Positions 1 to 7,106 of a stretch of DNA of 9,682 nucleotides are shown here, one piece after another (position 1 is the stretch's first letter; every line of letters starts with the position of its first letter). A program made the translations under genes and the position numbers. Source of the DNA: Thermacetogenium sp. UBA4966 (lineage in GTDB: Bacteria > Bacillota > DSM-12270 > Thermacetogeniales > Thermacetogeniaceae); assembly GCA_002397275.1 (NCBI GenBank), contig DHAA01000016.1, positions 1 through 9,682 of the forward strand, read 5' to 3'. Under the pieces are notes generated by a model. The model had not been told where the DNA came from and searched no databases. It saw nothing but the letters and a program-made list of their open reading frames with translations.

Positions 1-18
1 GTTGCTGCGAAAGTTGAG

Positions 19-603
19 TTATTCATTTTCCTCAGTTTCCCGGATGTTGTAAAAATCACGTCCCCAGCGCAGACGCACGGAATCTCTAGCCTCAGGGAAC
101 TGAAACCAATACAGATCCTCGCTCAGAGCAGGATAATCCAGCGGAATATCCTTATCCTTTAACAGTTGAACTAGACCGCGCAGATGATGAGAAAATTCCT
201 CCAGGCTGTCTGCGGTAGCCGCTGCGTCAAACCGCCGTTTGACTCGTTTTTCGTCATCTTCGTTTTTAGCCAACTTTCCAACTGCGACCCCGAGAAATTT
301 ACCATCCTCGCTCATACACTGTTTTTTCAAGTCTTTTCCCTGCTGGTGGAGAGCATAAAGCGTCAGGGGCGTATATACCGCCCATTCGCCGTATGTCGGC
401 GGCTCGTCATTTCTGCCGGTCAGTTCTTCCGGCAGACCGGCCAGAGTAACATCCCAGAGTTCCGGCATGCTGCCGGGCGCTTTACCGATCCCGCGCCGCA
501 GTTTAGCCAGGGTTGCTCTGGACGCAGCTTCGTTTTGACTTTCGTACAGCCGGCTGATCTTGCGTTTAACAAACGCCTTTGCTAGTTTGGCTTCGTTAGA
601 CAT
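19..603 (-). CDS. cse2: Type I-E Cascade small subunit Cse2/CasB (Cas11)
   Basis: Cse2 is the small subunit of the type I-E Cascade complex. Two copies form the inner belly of the complex, contacting crRNA-target DNA and stabilising the displaced strand; it has no catalytic activity. The 194-residue product has the family's helical make-up and signature runs: LAKLRRGIGKAPGSMPELW near residues 32-50, HLRGLVQLL in the second half, IPLDYPAL, and WGRDFY from about residue 180. Length is close to the usual 160-200. I chose the ATG at 601-603 because AAAGGAG lies 10 nt upstream (614-620), directly after the cas8e stop. An upstream in-frame TTG at 646-648 would add 15 residues inside cas8e and has no ribosome binding site. 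It follows cas8e by 17 nt in the same operon, with cas7e expected next, beyond base 1. Family assignment is confident. Confidence 0.93.
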   Translation of the reverse strand: MSNEAKLAKAFVKRKISRLYESQNEAASRATLAKLRRGIGKAPGSMPELWDVTLAGLPEELTGRNDEPPTYGEWAVYTPLTLYALHQQGKDLKKQCMSEDGKFLGVAVGKLAKNEDDEKRVKRRFDAAATADSLEEFSHHLRGLVQLLKDKDIPLDYPALSEDLYWFQFPEARDSVRLRWGRDFYNIRETEENE

Positions 604-613
604 TCCTAATTTA

Positions 614-620
614 CTCCTTT
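614..620 (-). promoter_or_regulatory. Ribosome binding site deciding the cse2 start
   Basis: On the minus strand AAAGGAG directly follows the cas8e TAG stop (621-623) and sits 10 nt before the ATG at 603. This fixes the cse2 start at that ATG rather than the upstream in-frame TTG, and suggests that ribosomes ending cas8e can reinitiate on cse2. Confidence 0.75.
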
Positions 621-2264
621 CTATAAGGCTTTCTTGGCTGATGTCCAAATCAGAAATTGATTGTACGCCTCCGGCGCGGTATAACGCTGCTCCTTCTTTT
701 TCTTATCCATAACAACTCGCCCGACGAAAGCCTGCGGCCCCGACTGCGCAACCAACTCTTTACCCAATGCTCTCACAATGCGTCTTGCCTGCTCACGCCA
801 CTGGTTGCATGTTTCCTCCATGCTATCCCGCTCCGGATTTATCCTCTCCAGCCACCGGCGGAAGGGAGTGTCCAAGCGGAAATATGTCTGTTCTTTCGCG
901 GCATTTTTCTTATTTTTCAATCCCTCTTTGTCCCATTCTCCTGCCGCCCTGGCTAGGTTTTCCGCCAGCCATCCCACCTGGTTCACGAGCTTTTCCGTGA
1001 CGCTGATCTCATTAATAATGCGGTTAACCCAGTTTTCGCCGAGGGCGGTAAAGAGAGAAAGGTTAAGGTATAAGCCATCGGTAAACACATGCATAACTGT
1101 CGCATTTTTCTTGTCTAAAGCAACTCCTGCTGTGTTCAGTTTTATAAATGGTATTTGTAAAATGCCATTATCCTTCAACCATGCAATCCATTTAACGACA
1201 CCTGGCCTCGGATCTCCAGTCGGCGAAGAAGATAGTATCGCAGAAAAATCACGCCATATTTGACGAGATTCAATATGTCTTTTAGGCACATAAGCTTCGT
1301 CTTCCTTTCTTTTCTGCCAGAGCGTCATTTGTTCCAAAAACGCATTTTTTGTATCCAGTGCTTGACCAGACCACAGCAGAAGCTTAGTTACACGTTTCCG
1401 CTCTTTGTCCCGTATAAGTTGCATACGCCGAAACTGCATGGACAATAAGCTACAAGGGTTTTGAGGGAATACAGGGTTTGTATCTTTTAAGTTCTCCGCA
1501 TCGCAAATTATGTTTTGCTCCCAAGAAGCATCGCAACCATTCCATACTCCGTTTTCTGTCGCTATAACAAGATTGAGCATGAGTGTTTCAAATACATTTG
1601 AGCCTTTTGCCCAAACAAGGCCTAAATGGCTTAGCCAGGATATGCCATACCCTTTAATGCTTCCAGGGGCTGGTCTGCCGACGGGGGCAACGTCAAACGA
1701 ATTTGTATAGAGCAGCCATCTTGCCGCTTCGCTATACGATATACCCTCGTTTTGTGTACGGCCGGAAAATAAACGTGCTTTATTTCCGCTCTCCGCGATG
1801 TCTCCTATAAAGTAACGGATATCCTTTTCTGATGGTTTGATTTCTATACATTGGGAATCACTGACCAGTTCCTGTAAAGCTACCTGATAAAACGGGCGCT
1901 CAGGGTGGAAGAGCCAGAAACGGTCTTCATGATGCCGCAGGTAGTCCTCGATAATTCCCATCGGGAAGGCGCCCTTCTCCCACAGAGATTTCCAGCGTTT
2001 CAGCGCTTCGCCTGACGATGCTTCTCCTGGCGATGAAATCGGTGCATGATTACCGTCGGGATCATATCGTCCGAACACCGCGTGCAGAATCGCCAGCAGC
2101 AGTCTCAGTACGGCCACATCTTGCGTCGGCAGTTCTCCTGCAAGTTCCTTGAATTCCGGCGCACGGCGAAACAGGTCGAGCAGGGAGACCTCTTCAGTTG
2201 CGCTATCCGGTTTCATCACCATAATCCACGGTTCTTGCAGCAGGCTGAACTCTTTTTCATCCAT
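621..2264 (-). CDS. casA: Type I-E Cascade large subunit Cse1/CasA (Cas8e)
   Basis: Cas8e is the large subunit of type I-E Cascade: it recognises the PAM, helps open target DNA, and recruits Cas3. The 547-residue product starts with the family signature FSLLQEPWIMV (residues 6-16), then EVSLLDLF, ELAGELPTQD and LRLLLAILH. Further conserved-looking runs are HPERPFYQV, SIKGYGISWLSHLGLVW, a family-like PCSLLSMQFRRMQL, and a helical C-terminal part ending near EAYNQFLIWTS, matching the four-helix bundle. It is somewhat longer than the roughly 500-residue E. coli protein. The ATG at 2262-2264 is chosen because AAGGAGG lies 9 nt upstream (2274-2280). A longer ATG start at 2307-2309 would overlap cas3 by 53 nt and lacks a site. 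The gene overlaps the cas3 stop by 8 nt, so the two are probably translationally coupled. Its middle third is clearly AT-richer than its ends. Confidence 0.94.
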   Translation of the reverse strand: MDEKEFSLLQEPWIMVMKPDSATEEVSLLDLFRRAPEFKELAGELPTQDVAVLRLLLAILHAVFGRYDPDGNHAPISSPGEASSGEALKRWKSLWEKGAFPMGIIEDYLRHHEDRFWLFHPERPFYQVALQELVSDSQCIEIKPSEKDIRYFIGDIAESGNKARLFSGRTQNEGISYSEAARWLLYTNSFDVAPVGRPAPGSIKGYGISWLSHLGLVWAKGSNVFETLMLNLVIATENGVWNGCDASWEQNIICDAENLKDTNPVFPQNPCSLLSMQFRRMQLIRDKERKRVTKLLLWSGQALDTKNAFLEQMTLWQKRKEDEAYVPKRHIESRQIWRDFSAILSSSPTGDPRPGVVKWIAWLKDNGILQIPFIKLNTAGVALDKKNATVMHVFTDGLYLNLSLFTALGENWVNRIINEISVTEKLVNQVGWLAENLARAAGEWDKEGLKNKKNAAKEQTYFRLDTPFRRWLERINPERDSMEETCNQWREQARRIVRALGKELVAQSGPQAFVGRVVMDKKKKEQRYTAPEAYNQFLIWTSAKKAL

Positions 2265-5043
2265 CCGCTCTATCCTCCTTCTCGTAAAGCAATCCATAAT
2301 ATCGATCATAGGTCAAACGATAACCGCCCAAGTTTGCCGAATATGCTTCGTCCAGTATCAGGAATAATTCGCCTTTGAGCCACTTAGATTCCTGCCATGC
2401 GGAAAGCCGTTCGCTGTTCAAGAGTTCCAGTTCGGCAATGGTTTTGTCTATCGCCCATGAGGCGCAGAGGAGGCGAGGCAAACGAATTCTTTGACAGGCC
2501 AGCATTCTCGCGCAATAATCGTCTGGCGGTTGATAAATCGTGATTTCACCTCCATCATCTATCCATGGCAAAAAACAGATTCTGCTGTCGTTTTTTTCTT
2601 GAACCAGCAGTACTTCTATGGATTCATCAGTATCACGGACAGCGGCCTCACCGTGTTTTTCTGATACGTCCGTATCCAGCCATCCCGCCAAATTTTGCTC
2701 TGGGTCCGCCCATAGAGGGGAAATGCGAAAGTCCCTGGCGCGCTTTTCTTTGTCTGCAATCTTTTTCTCCTCTGTTTCTTTCGCCTGCAGGTAGCCTGCT
2801 GGTTGCGGATGAGGGTCTTTGTCTTCATCATAAGCATCCTGTACCAGCTGCGGAATGTCCTGAGGCAAAATAAGTTTTTGCGGCACCAGCGCCCTGGTGC
2901 GCATGAGCAGATACTCCCCGTAAATTATCTTTGTACTTGAATCAAAACTTTCTCCGTCTAATCCCAGGATCAGGCAGAGAGCTGATCTGAGTTTTTCCGG
3001 CCGGATTCTCTTGTGCCGGTGCAGGCGTCCGATGCGCTGCAGCAACAGGTCCATGGGGCAGATATCGGTCGCCAAAATGTCGAAATCGATGTCCAGCGAC
3101 TGTTCCAAAACCTGTGTCCCCACAACGATGCGTTTTTGGGGACGATTACTCTTTCCTGGTTTACCTAATTCCTTGCGTATCATCTCCTCCTTTGCGGAGC
3201 GATCCGGAGCAAGAAAACGGGAATGCAGCAAGCGCACTGTTTCTTCGCCGAAATGTTCACGCAGTCTTTCCGCCAAATCTTGCGCTCGTTTTACAGTGTT
3301 GACCACCACTCCCGCGCAGCCCCCTCCTTTAAGCAGTTCATCCAGCTTATCGGTTAGACCCTCCTCTGTTTGGAATTCCAACCTCACCTCCCGGGAATCG
3401 CTCTCTGTGGAAACTGCTTGTTGCTTGACACTGTCGCCGTCCGTATAGGTGAGCAGAGGATAAGCGCGGCTTTGTACCCATTCAGGCTGCGTCTGAACCG
3501 GCTTGCATGCACCCCTTCCCAGGGGGTCGCTCTGAGAGGCAGAAGTAAGCAGGGTGGAATGTTTGTTCAGATATGCGTCGATCACCGCTTTTCTCTTCGC
3601 GGCGGGCAGGGTTGCCGAAAGCACGATAACCGGCACATGGTACGCGCCGAGGTAATTCAGCGCTCTATTGAGGTACTGGCCCATATAGGCGTCGTAGGCG
3701 TGGCATTCGTCAATGATGACGACTTTGCCCGCCAGTCCCAGATGGCGCAGCATGACATGCTTTTGCTTAAGGGCTGCCAGTAAAAGCTGGTCGATAGTTC
3801 CCACGACAAAATCTGCGAGCAGGGATCTCTTCTGTCCCTCAAACCAATCGTGTACAAATACGCCGCTGTCTTCGTCCTCTCCAATATTTGTACTTCCCGC
3901 GAAGAGCTTCTGATAATCATTGTTGAACTGTGCCTTTCCATGCGCTAGTTTGATAGAATGCCTGAAATCGTCGTCCAGTTTCTCGATCCACTCCTCTACG
4001 CGGGGGAAGATGCCGTCGGAGGTTGCTTGCGTAGGAAGGGCGAAAAAGACCCCTGATCGTTTGGTTTTATCGGCAAATATTTCAGCGCATGCCAGAGCAG
4101 CTTCAGTTTTTCCCGAACCCATCGGGGCTTCCAGGACAAGGATTCCGGGCGCGTCAATACCTGATGCAGTTTGTACTGCGGCGGATTGCAGCAGATGGGG
4201 GGTAAAGTTGAATCGTTTCCGATAGAGATCGGCGCTCTTCCATTTCTTACCCGCATTCCAGGGACGGGGCAAATCTAGTTGTTTCCAGGCGCTCTGGGCG
4301 CGGTCATCAGCCTGGGAATAATTCGGTTTGTCTTCCGGGCGAATATAAGGAAAATAATCTTCATTGCTGGCAATCCAGTCCGCCATGATCAGTAAACCGC
4401 TCAACAGGATCTGTGCCGCCATACCGGGCATGGGAATATCATTAATGGATGTAAATTTTGCTAACGTCAGTGCAAAATCAATAAGTTCCTGCTGTACGGC
4501 GCTCCACTCTTTTTTGCCGGCTTTCTCTAAATGATAATTAAACCCATAAACATCAATATCACTGCTGGACAGCACCTGTATGTCCGGCGGTTTTCCATGG
4601 TGGGCTCCGGGGATAACCGCTGCATTCCTTCCGCATCCGGCGTGCTTCAGTAAAATCTGTGATGCCAGGGCGTGCGGAGTTTTACCGGCACTGAAAAATT
4701 CACAATGAGGCTTCATGGGTAAACCGGCTATTATTAGCTTTTCTTCTATGCGCTCGTCCAACTCGCGGCAGGGCGGGCGAGCCTGTTTGGACTGAAACAC
4801 TGGAGTGGCTTTGCCCAGGTCATGCGCGGCAGCTAAAAATACAAATAGATGGATGCACTCTTCCTCTGTGCTTTCAGCGGCTATTACTTTTTTTATTCCG
4901 TCGGGCAGCCAGTGGTTCCATAGTTTTTGAGCAATCGCGGCAGTATCTGTAAGGTGCATCGTTAAAGGAAGCCAAAGCAAATTACCGTCCCTGGTAGATT
5001 TCTTAGCCCAAAGTGCACGCGTCGCTCGAGAAAAGTTTGTCAA
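2257..5043 (-). CDS. cas3: Type I-E Cas3 HD nuclease / SF2 helicase
   Basis: Cas3 is the effector nuclease of type I CRISPR systems. Cascade recruits it to the R-loop, where it nicks the displaced strand and then unwinds and degrades the target in an ATP- and metal-dependent way. From a TTG start the product is 928 residues, typical for I-E. The N-terminal HD domain keeps its metal ligands: H30, H74-D75 (AHDLGK), H124, H148-H149 (GAHHGKP) and D222. The helicase has Walker A EAPMGSGKT (305-313), the DECH box (445-448), SAT (476-478), motif V VVGTQVLEQSLDIDFD and motif VI QRIGRLHRH (669-677). Nothing essential appears missing. An in-frame GTG at 5050-5052 would touch the AAAGGAA site (5053-5059), whereas the TTG at 5041-5043 lies 9 nt from it, so TTG is preferred. 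It is the first gene of the operon and overlaps cas8e by 8 nt. Confidence 0.96.
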   Translation of the reverse strand: MTNFSRATRALWAKKSTRDGNLLWLPLTMHLTDTAAIAQKLWNHWLPDGIKKVIAAESTEEECIHLFVFLAAAHDLGKATPVFQSKQARPPCRELDERIEEKLIIAGLPMKPHCEFFSAGKTPHALASQILLKHAGCGRNAAVIPGAHHGKPPDIQVLSSSDIDVYGFNYHLEKAGKKEWSAVQQELIDFALTLAKFTSINDIPMPGMAAQILLSGLLIMADWIASNEDYFPYIRPEDKPNYSQADDRAQSAWKQLDLPRPWNAGKKWKSADLYRKRFNFTPHLLQSAAVQTASGIDAPGILVLEAPMGSGKTEAALACAEIFADKTKRSGVFFALPTQATSDGIFPRVEEWIEKLDDDFRHSIKLAHGKAQFNNDYQKLFAGSTNIGEDEDSGVFVHDWFEGQKRSLLADFVVGTIDQLLLAALKQKHVMLRHLGLAGKVVIIDECHAYDAYMGQYLNRALNYLGAYHVPVIVLSATLPAAKRKAVIDAYLNKHSTLLTSASQSDPLGRGACKPVQTQPEWVQSRAYPLLTYTDGDSVKQQAVSTESDSREVRLEFQTEEGLTDKLDELLKGGGCAGVVVNTVKRAQDLAERLREHFGEETVRLLHSRFLAPDRSAKEEMIRKELGKPGKSNRPQKRIVVGTQVLEQSLDIDFDILATDICPMDLLLQRIGRLHRHKRIRPEKLRSALCLILGLDGESFDSSTKIIYGEYLLMRTRALVPQKLILPQDIPQLVQDAYDEDKDPHPQPAGYLQAKETEEKKIADKEKRARDFRISPLWADPEQNLAGWLDTDVSEKHGEAAVRDTDESIEVLLVQEKNDSRICFLPWIDDGGEITIYQPPDDYCARMLACQRIRLPRLLCASWAIDKTIAELELLNSERLSAWQESKWLKGELFLILDEAYSANLGGYRLTYDRYYGLLYEKEDRADG
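2274..2280 (-). promoter_or_regulatory. Ribosome binding site deciding the cas8e start
   Basis: AAGGAGG on the minus strand, inside the 3' end of cas3 and 9 nt before the ATG at 2264. It is a full match to the Shine-Dalgarno core and sets the cas8e start 15 codons inside the longest possible frame. Confidence 0.8.
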
Positions 5044-5052
5044 TGATACCAC

Positions 5053-5059
5053 TTCCTTT
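5053..5059 (-). promoter_or_regulatory. Ribosome binding site favouring a TTG start for cas3
   Basis: AAAGGAA on the minus strand. The GTG at 5052 abuts it with no spacer, which is too close for initiation. The TTG at 5043 sits 9 nt downstream, a normal distance. This suggests a weak start codon for the nuclease gene. Confidence 0.55.
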
Positions 5060-5098
5060 CGAGCATTGCGTTAAACATTTATCTCCGGCAGGATATTC

Positions 5099-5121
5099 TA
5101 TAAAAGGATAATCCTATTATA
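5099..5121. repeat. 23-bp inverted repeat over the cas promoter (candidate operator)
   Basis: Two 11-bp arms, TATAAAAGGAT (5099-5109) and ATCCTATTATA (5111-5121), flank a single central A. They are reverse complements at 10 of 11 positions, and the inner 11 bp AGGATAATCCT is a perfect odd dyad. The right arm contains the -10 box of the predicted cas promoter (5116-5121, minus strand), and the centre falls at the expected transcription start. A protein bound here would block RNA polymerase. What is seen is the symmetry and placement; a repressor role is inferred, and no regulator family was recognised. Confidence 0.55.
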
Positions 5122-5144
5122 ACTCTCCCGTATAATAATGTATA
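5116..5144 (-). promoter_or_regulatory. Predicted sigma-A promoter of the cas operon
   Basis: On the minus strand, TATACA (5139-5144, four of six matches to TTGACA) and a perfect TATAAT (5116-5121) are separated by 17 nt. Transcription would start near 5109 and leave a leader of about 66 nt before the cas3 start. It is the best candidate in the gap upstream of cas3. Confidence 0.55.
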
Positions 5145-5301
5145 TAGTCGAAACATAGCGAAGTTTAGCTATTGACGGAAGGTAAAGAGCATTCCCGGCA
5201 AGTCGACTCTTTTAGCGGCTGAAGGAGGCTGAAGGGATTCGCGTTTTAGATGTCTCTATCTTCTGTAATCGCTTTAACTCGCTGAAATGCTCAAAAGTGA
5301 C
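5145..5301. other. Non-coding divergent intergenic stretch
   Basis: No gene, RNA family or riboswitch is recognised here. It holds a weak 5-bp stem (ATAGC at 5155-5159 against a nearby GCTAT), an 8-bp palindrome AGTCGACT (5201-5208), AAAGAG and CTCTTT arms (5184-5189 and 5207-5212), and a tandem pair of decamers, GGCTGAAGGA and GGCTGAAGGG (5217-5236). None of these has an evident role. Confidence 0.4.
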
Positions 5302-5330
5302 TTGACGAAAAAATGGTGCGATGCTATTAT
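5302..5330 (+). promoter_or_regulatory. Strong sigma-A promoter of tRNA-Leu
   Basis: TTGACG (5302-5307) and TATTAT (5325-5330) are separated by exactly 17 nt, each one mismatch from consensus. Initiation would fall near 5337, about 7 nt before the mature tRNA 5' end. The strength suits a stable RNA gene. Confidence 0.8.
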
Positions 5331-5343
5331 TGCATGGGTAAGC

Positions 5344-5427
5344 GCGGGAGTGGCGGAACTGGCAGACGCGCTGGATTTAGGATCCAGTGGGTTAACCGTA
5401 AGGGTTCAAATCCCTTCTCCCGCACCA
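5344..5427 (+). tRNA. tRNA-Leu, anticodon UAG
   Basis: This 84-nt class II tRNA includes an encoded CCA. The acceptor stem pairs GCGGGAG (5344-5350) with CTCCCGC (5417-5423), followed by discriminator A and CCA (5425-5427). The anticodon arm is CTGGA-TTTAGGA-TCCAG, placing TAG at positions 34-36 and so reading CUA and other CUN leucine codons. A long variable arm (GGTTAACC stem region) and a T arm AAGGG-TTCAAAT-CCCTT confirm the leucine class. No clear intrinsic terminator follows at once; the nearest structure is the dyad at 5511-5547. The gene separates the leftward cas operon from the rightward tig cluster. Confidence 0.97.
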
Positions 5428-5510
5428 AAGATGCGGTTCGGGCAGCAATTCAAGTAAATACGGTGCATTTAAATTGAGCAAAAAATAGGCACAAAAAGTA
5501 GAGTTTTCCA

Positions 5511-5547
5511 GGTATGCTCGGCTTTTTTATTCACAGCCGGGGATGCC
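5511..5547. repeat. Imperfect 37-bp dyad upstream of tig
   Basis: GGTATGCTCGGC (5511-5522) can pair with GCCGGGGATGCC (5536-5547) over 12 positions with two G-U pairs and one G-G mismatch, around a 13-nt loop containing six T. As RNA it could be a processing or termination structure after tRNA-Leu, but the T run is in the loop rather than after the stem, so it is not a standard terminator. As DNA it spans the predicted -35 box of tig. The structure is visible; its role is unknown. Confidence 0.4.
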
Positions 5548-5559
5548 TGAAAATATGAT
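5530..5559 (+). promoter_or_regulatory. Predicted sigma-A promoter of tig
   Basis: TTCACA (5530-5535) and TATGAT (5554-5559), each one mismatch from consensus, have an 18-nt spacer. Initiation near 5566 leaves a leader of about 26 nt carrying the GAGGAGGAG ribosome binding site. The -35 box lies at the loop and right-arm junction of the 5511-5547 dyad. Confidence 0.55.
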
Positions 5560-5591
5560 AAATTGCAAGCAAAGAATGAGGAGGAGCATAA

Positions 5592-7070
5592 ATGCGCGCA
5601 ACCCTGGAAAGCATAGAGAAAAACCAGGCGGCTATTCATGTAGAGGTTGAAGAGGAAAAGGTGGCGAAGGCGCTGCAGCGCGCCTACCACATTGTTGTAA
5701 AAAAAGTTACAATTCCCGGGTTCCGTAAGGGGAAAACCCCGCGTCCGATCCTGGAGGCGCGTTTGGGAAAGGAAGTACTGTATGAGGAAGCCCTGGAAAT
5801 CCTCCTCGCTGAGGCTTATGAAGAAGCGATCAAGGAAACCGCGGTGGAGCCGATAAACAAACCGGAGATCGACGTTGTACAGTTGGAGGAAGGCAAGCCC
5901 TTTATTTTCGACGCCAAGGTAGAGGTTCTTCCCGAGGTTAAATTAGGTGAATACAAGGGTGTGTCTGCGGTTGTCCCCGAGGTTAAAGTAGGGGACGACG
6001 AGGTGGAAAATCAACTCCATCTTTTGCAGCAGCGGAATGCCCGGCTGGTTGACGCTGGAGACAAACCGGTGGATGACGGTGATGTGGCGGTTATCGAGCT
6101 GGAAACGAAAATCGGAGGCAGCATTGAGCCGCGGCTGACCATGCCCGATCAATTTGTAGAAGTAGGCGCCGCCAGGTTCATTCCCGGCATGGATGCGCAT
6201 CTGTTGGGTATGAAAGCCGCGGAAGAGAAAGAATTCAGCATGAATTTACCTTCGGTTTTTGAATACGAAGACCTGGAGGGGAAAGAAGCCGATTTTAAGG
6301 TAAAGGTCATCGCTGTTAAGCAGAAGGAGTATCCGCAGCTGGACGACGACTTTGCCAAGGAGATCAGTGAATATTCGACACTCGCTGAATTTAAAGAGTA
6401 TTTGCGCAATAAAATGGAAGAAACCGGGCATATTAACGCCAAACGCATCTTCAAGGAGCGGGTTGTCTCTAAGGTTGTGGATGGGGTTGATGTGGAAATA
6501 CCGCAAACCCTGTTCGACCAGCAGCTGGAAGAGGAAACCAACCGTTTCGTGCAGCGTTTGGCCATGCAGAAGCTTACTCTTGACGACTACAAGAAGATGA
6601 GTAACAAGGATACCGAAGGGCTGCGCCAGGACTTGGAGGAGAGGGCGCGCTTCGCGGTCAAAACACGGCTCGCGCTTGGCGCTGTGGCCAAGGCTGAAGG
6701 AATTAAGGTCGCTCCTGAAGAATTAGATAAAGAGATCGATGATCTGGCGGCTCAGTATAATGTGGAGGCGGAGAAGATCCGTGCCAATCTGCAGGGCGGC
6801 GGACAGCTGGCCGCCTTGGAAGAGAGTTTGCTGTTCGAAAAGGTTCAGGATTTCCTGGCGGAGAATGCCGTTGCCCTCACTGAAGAACCGGCGCTGGAAA
6901 ATGGGGAAAGTCAGGAAGAAAGTTCAGTAGCGGAAGGCGCGGCGCCTGACGCCGCGGATGATGCTGCGGCGGAAGATGCCGCGGGTGACGAAGCAGTTGG
7001 GGCGCCGGAGGCAGAGGACACTCGGCTGCCTGATCAACCTGATCAAGGAGAAGGGCAGACGGCGGAGTAA
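5592..7070 (+). CDS. tig: Trigger factor, ribosome-associated chaperone
   Basis: Trigger factor docks at the ribosome exit tunnel, shields emerging chains and has peptidyl-prolyl isomerase activity. The 492-residue product has the N-terminal ribosome-binding domain with the signature GFRKGK at residues 43-48. An FKBP-like PPIase domain follows at roughly 150-245 (KPVDDGDVAVIELE and later FIPGMDAHLLGM), then the helical C-terminal chaperone domain to about 428. The E. coli protein has 432 residues; the excess is a tail at 430-492 rich in Ala, Glu and Asp, with 21 acidic residues and one Arg, apparently disordered. The ATG at 5592 is preceded by GAGGAGGAG with 5 nt spacing. It heads the quality-control cluster and has its own promoter and a probable terminator (7107-7141). 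Identity is certain; the function of the tail is unknown. Confidence 0.97.
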   Translation: MRATLESIEKNQAAIHVEVEEEKVAKALQRAYHIVVKKVTIPGFRKGKTPRPILEARLGKEVLYEEALEILLAEAYEEAIKETAVEPINKPEIDVVQLEEGKPFIFDAKVEVLPEVKLGEYKGVSAVVPEVKVGDDEVENQLHLLQQRNARLVDAGDKPVDDGDVAVIELETKIGGSIEPRLTMPDQFVEVGAARFIPGMDAHLLGMKAAEEKEFSMNLPSVFEYEDLEGKEADFKVKVIAVKQKEYPQLDDDFAKEISEYSTLAEFKEYLRNKMEETGHINAKRIFKERVVSKVVDGVDVEIPQTLFDQQLEEETNRFVQRLAMQKLTLDDYKKMSNKDTEGLRQDLEERARFAVKTRLALGAVAKAEGIKVAPEELDKEIDDLAAQYNVEAEKIRANLQGGGQLAALEESLLFEKVQDFLAENAVALTEEPALENGESQEESSVAEGAAPDAADDAAAEDAAGDEAVGAPEAEDTRLPDQPDQGEGQTAE

Positions 7071-7106
7071 AGGTAAGCGATTAGCGGATAATTGGGAGAA
7101 AATAGT

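Noticed and set aside
646..648. Longer TTG start for cse2
   Set aside because: No ribosome binding site and overlap with cas8e; the ATG at 601-603 has AAAGGAG 10 nt upstream.
2307..2309. Longer ATG start for cas8e
   Set aside because: It would overlap cas3 by 53 nt without a ribosome binding site, and the Cse1 signature begins right after the later ATG at 2262-2264.
184..4225. Many plus-strand open frames of 60-160 codons across the cas genes
   Set aside because: They are antisense to cas3, cas8e and cse2, which have strong family motifs, and they lack recognisable domains and convincing ribosome binding sites.
5131..5136. Plus-strand TATAAT as a promoter towards tRNA-Leu
   Set aside because: No -35 box at 16-18 nt upstream, and the tRNA has a far better promoter at 5302-5330.
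5145..5301. A riboswitch or T-box leader before tRNA-Leu
   Set aside because: No conserved T-box or riboswitch core was recognised, and the promoter lies downstream of this stretch, so it would not be in the tRNA transcript.
5409..5427. tRNA-Leu 3' end as an integration site for a mobile element
   Set aside because: No second copy of the tRNA 3' end and no integrase gene is seen in the window.
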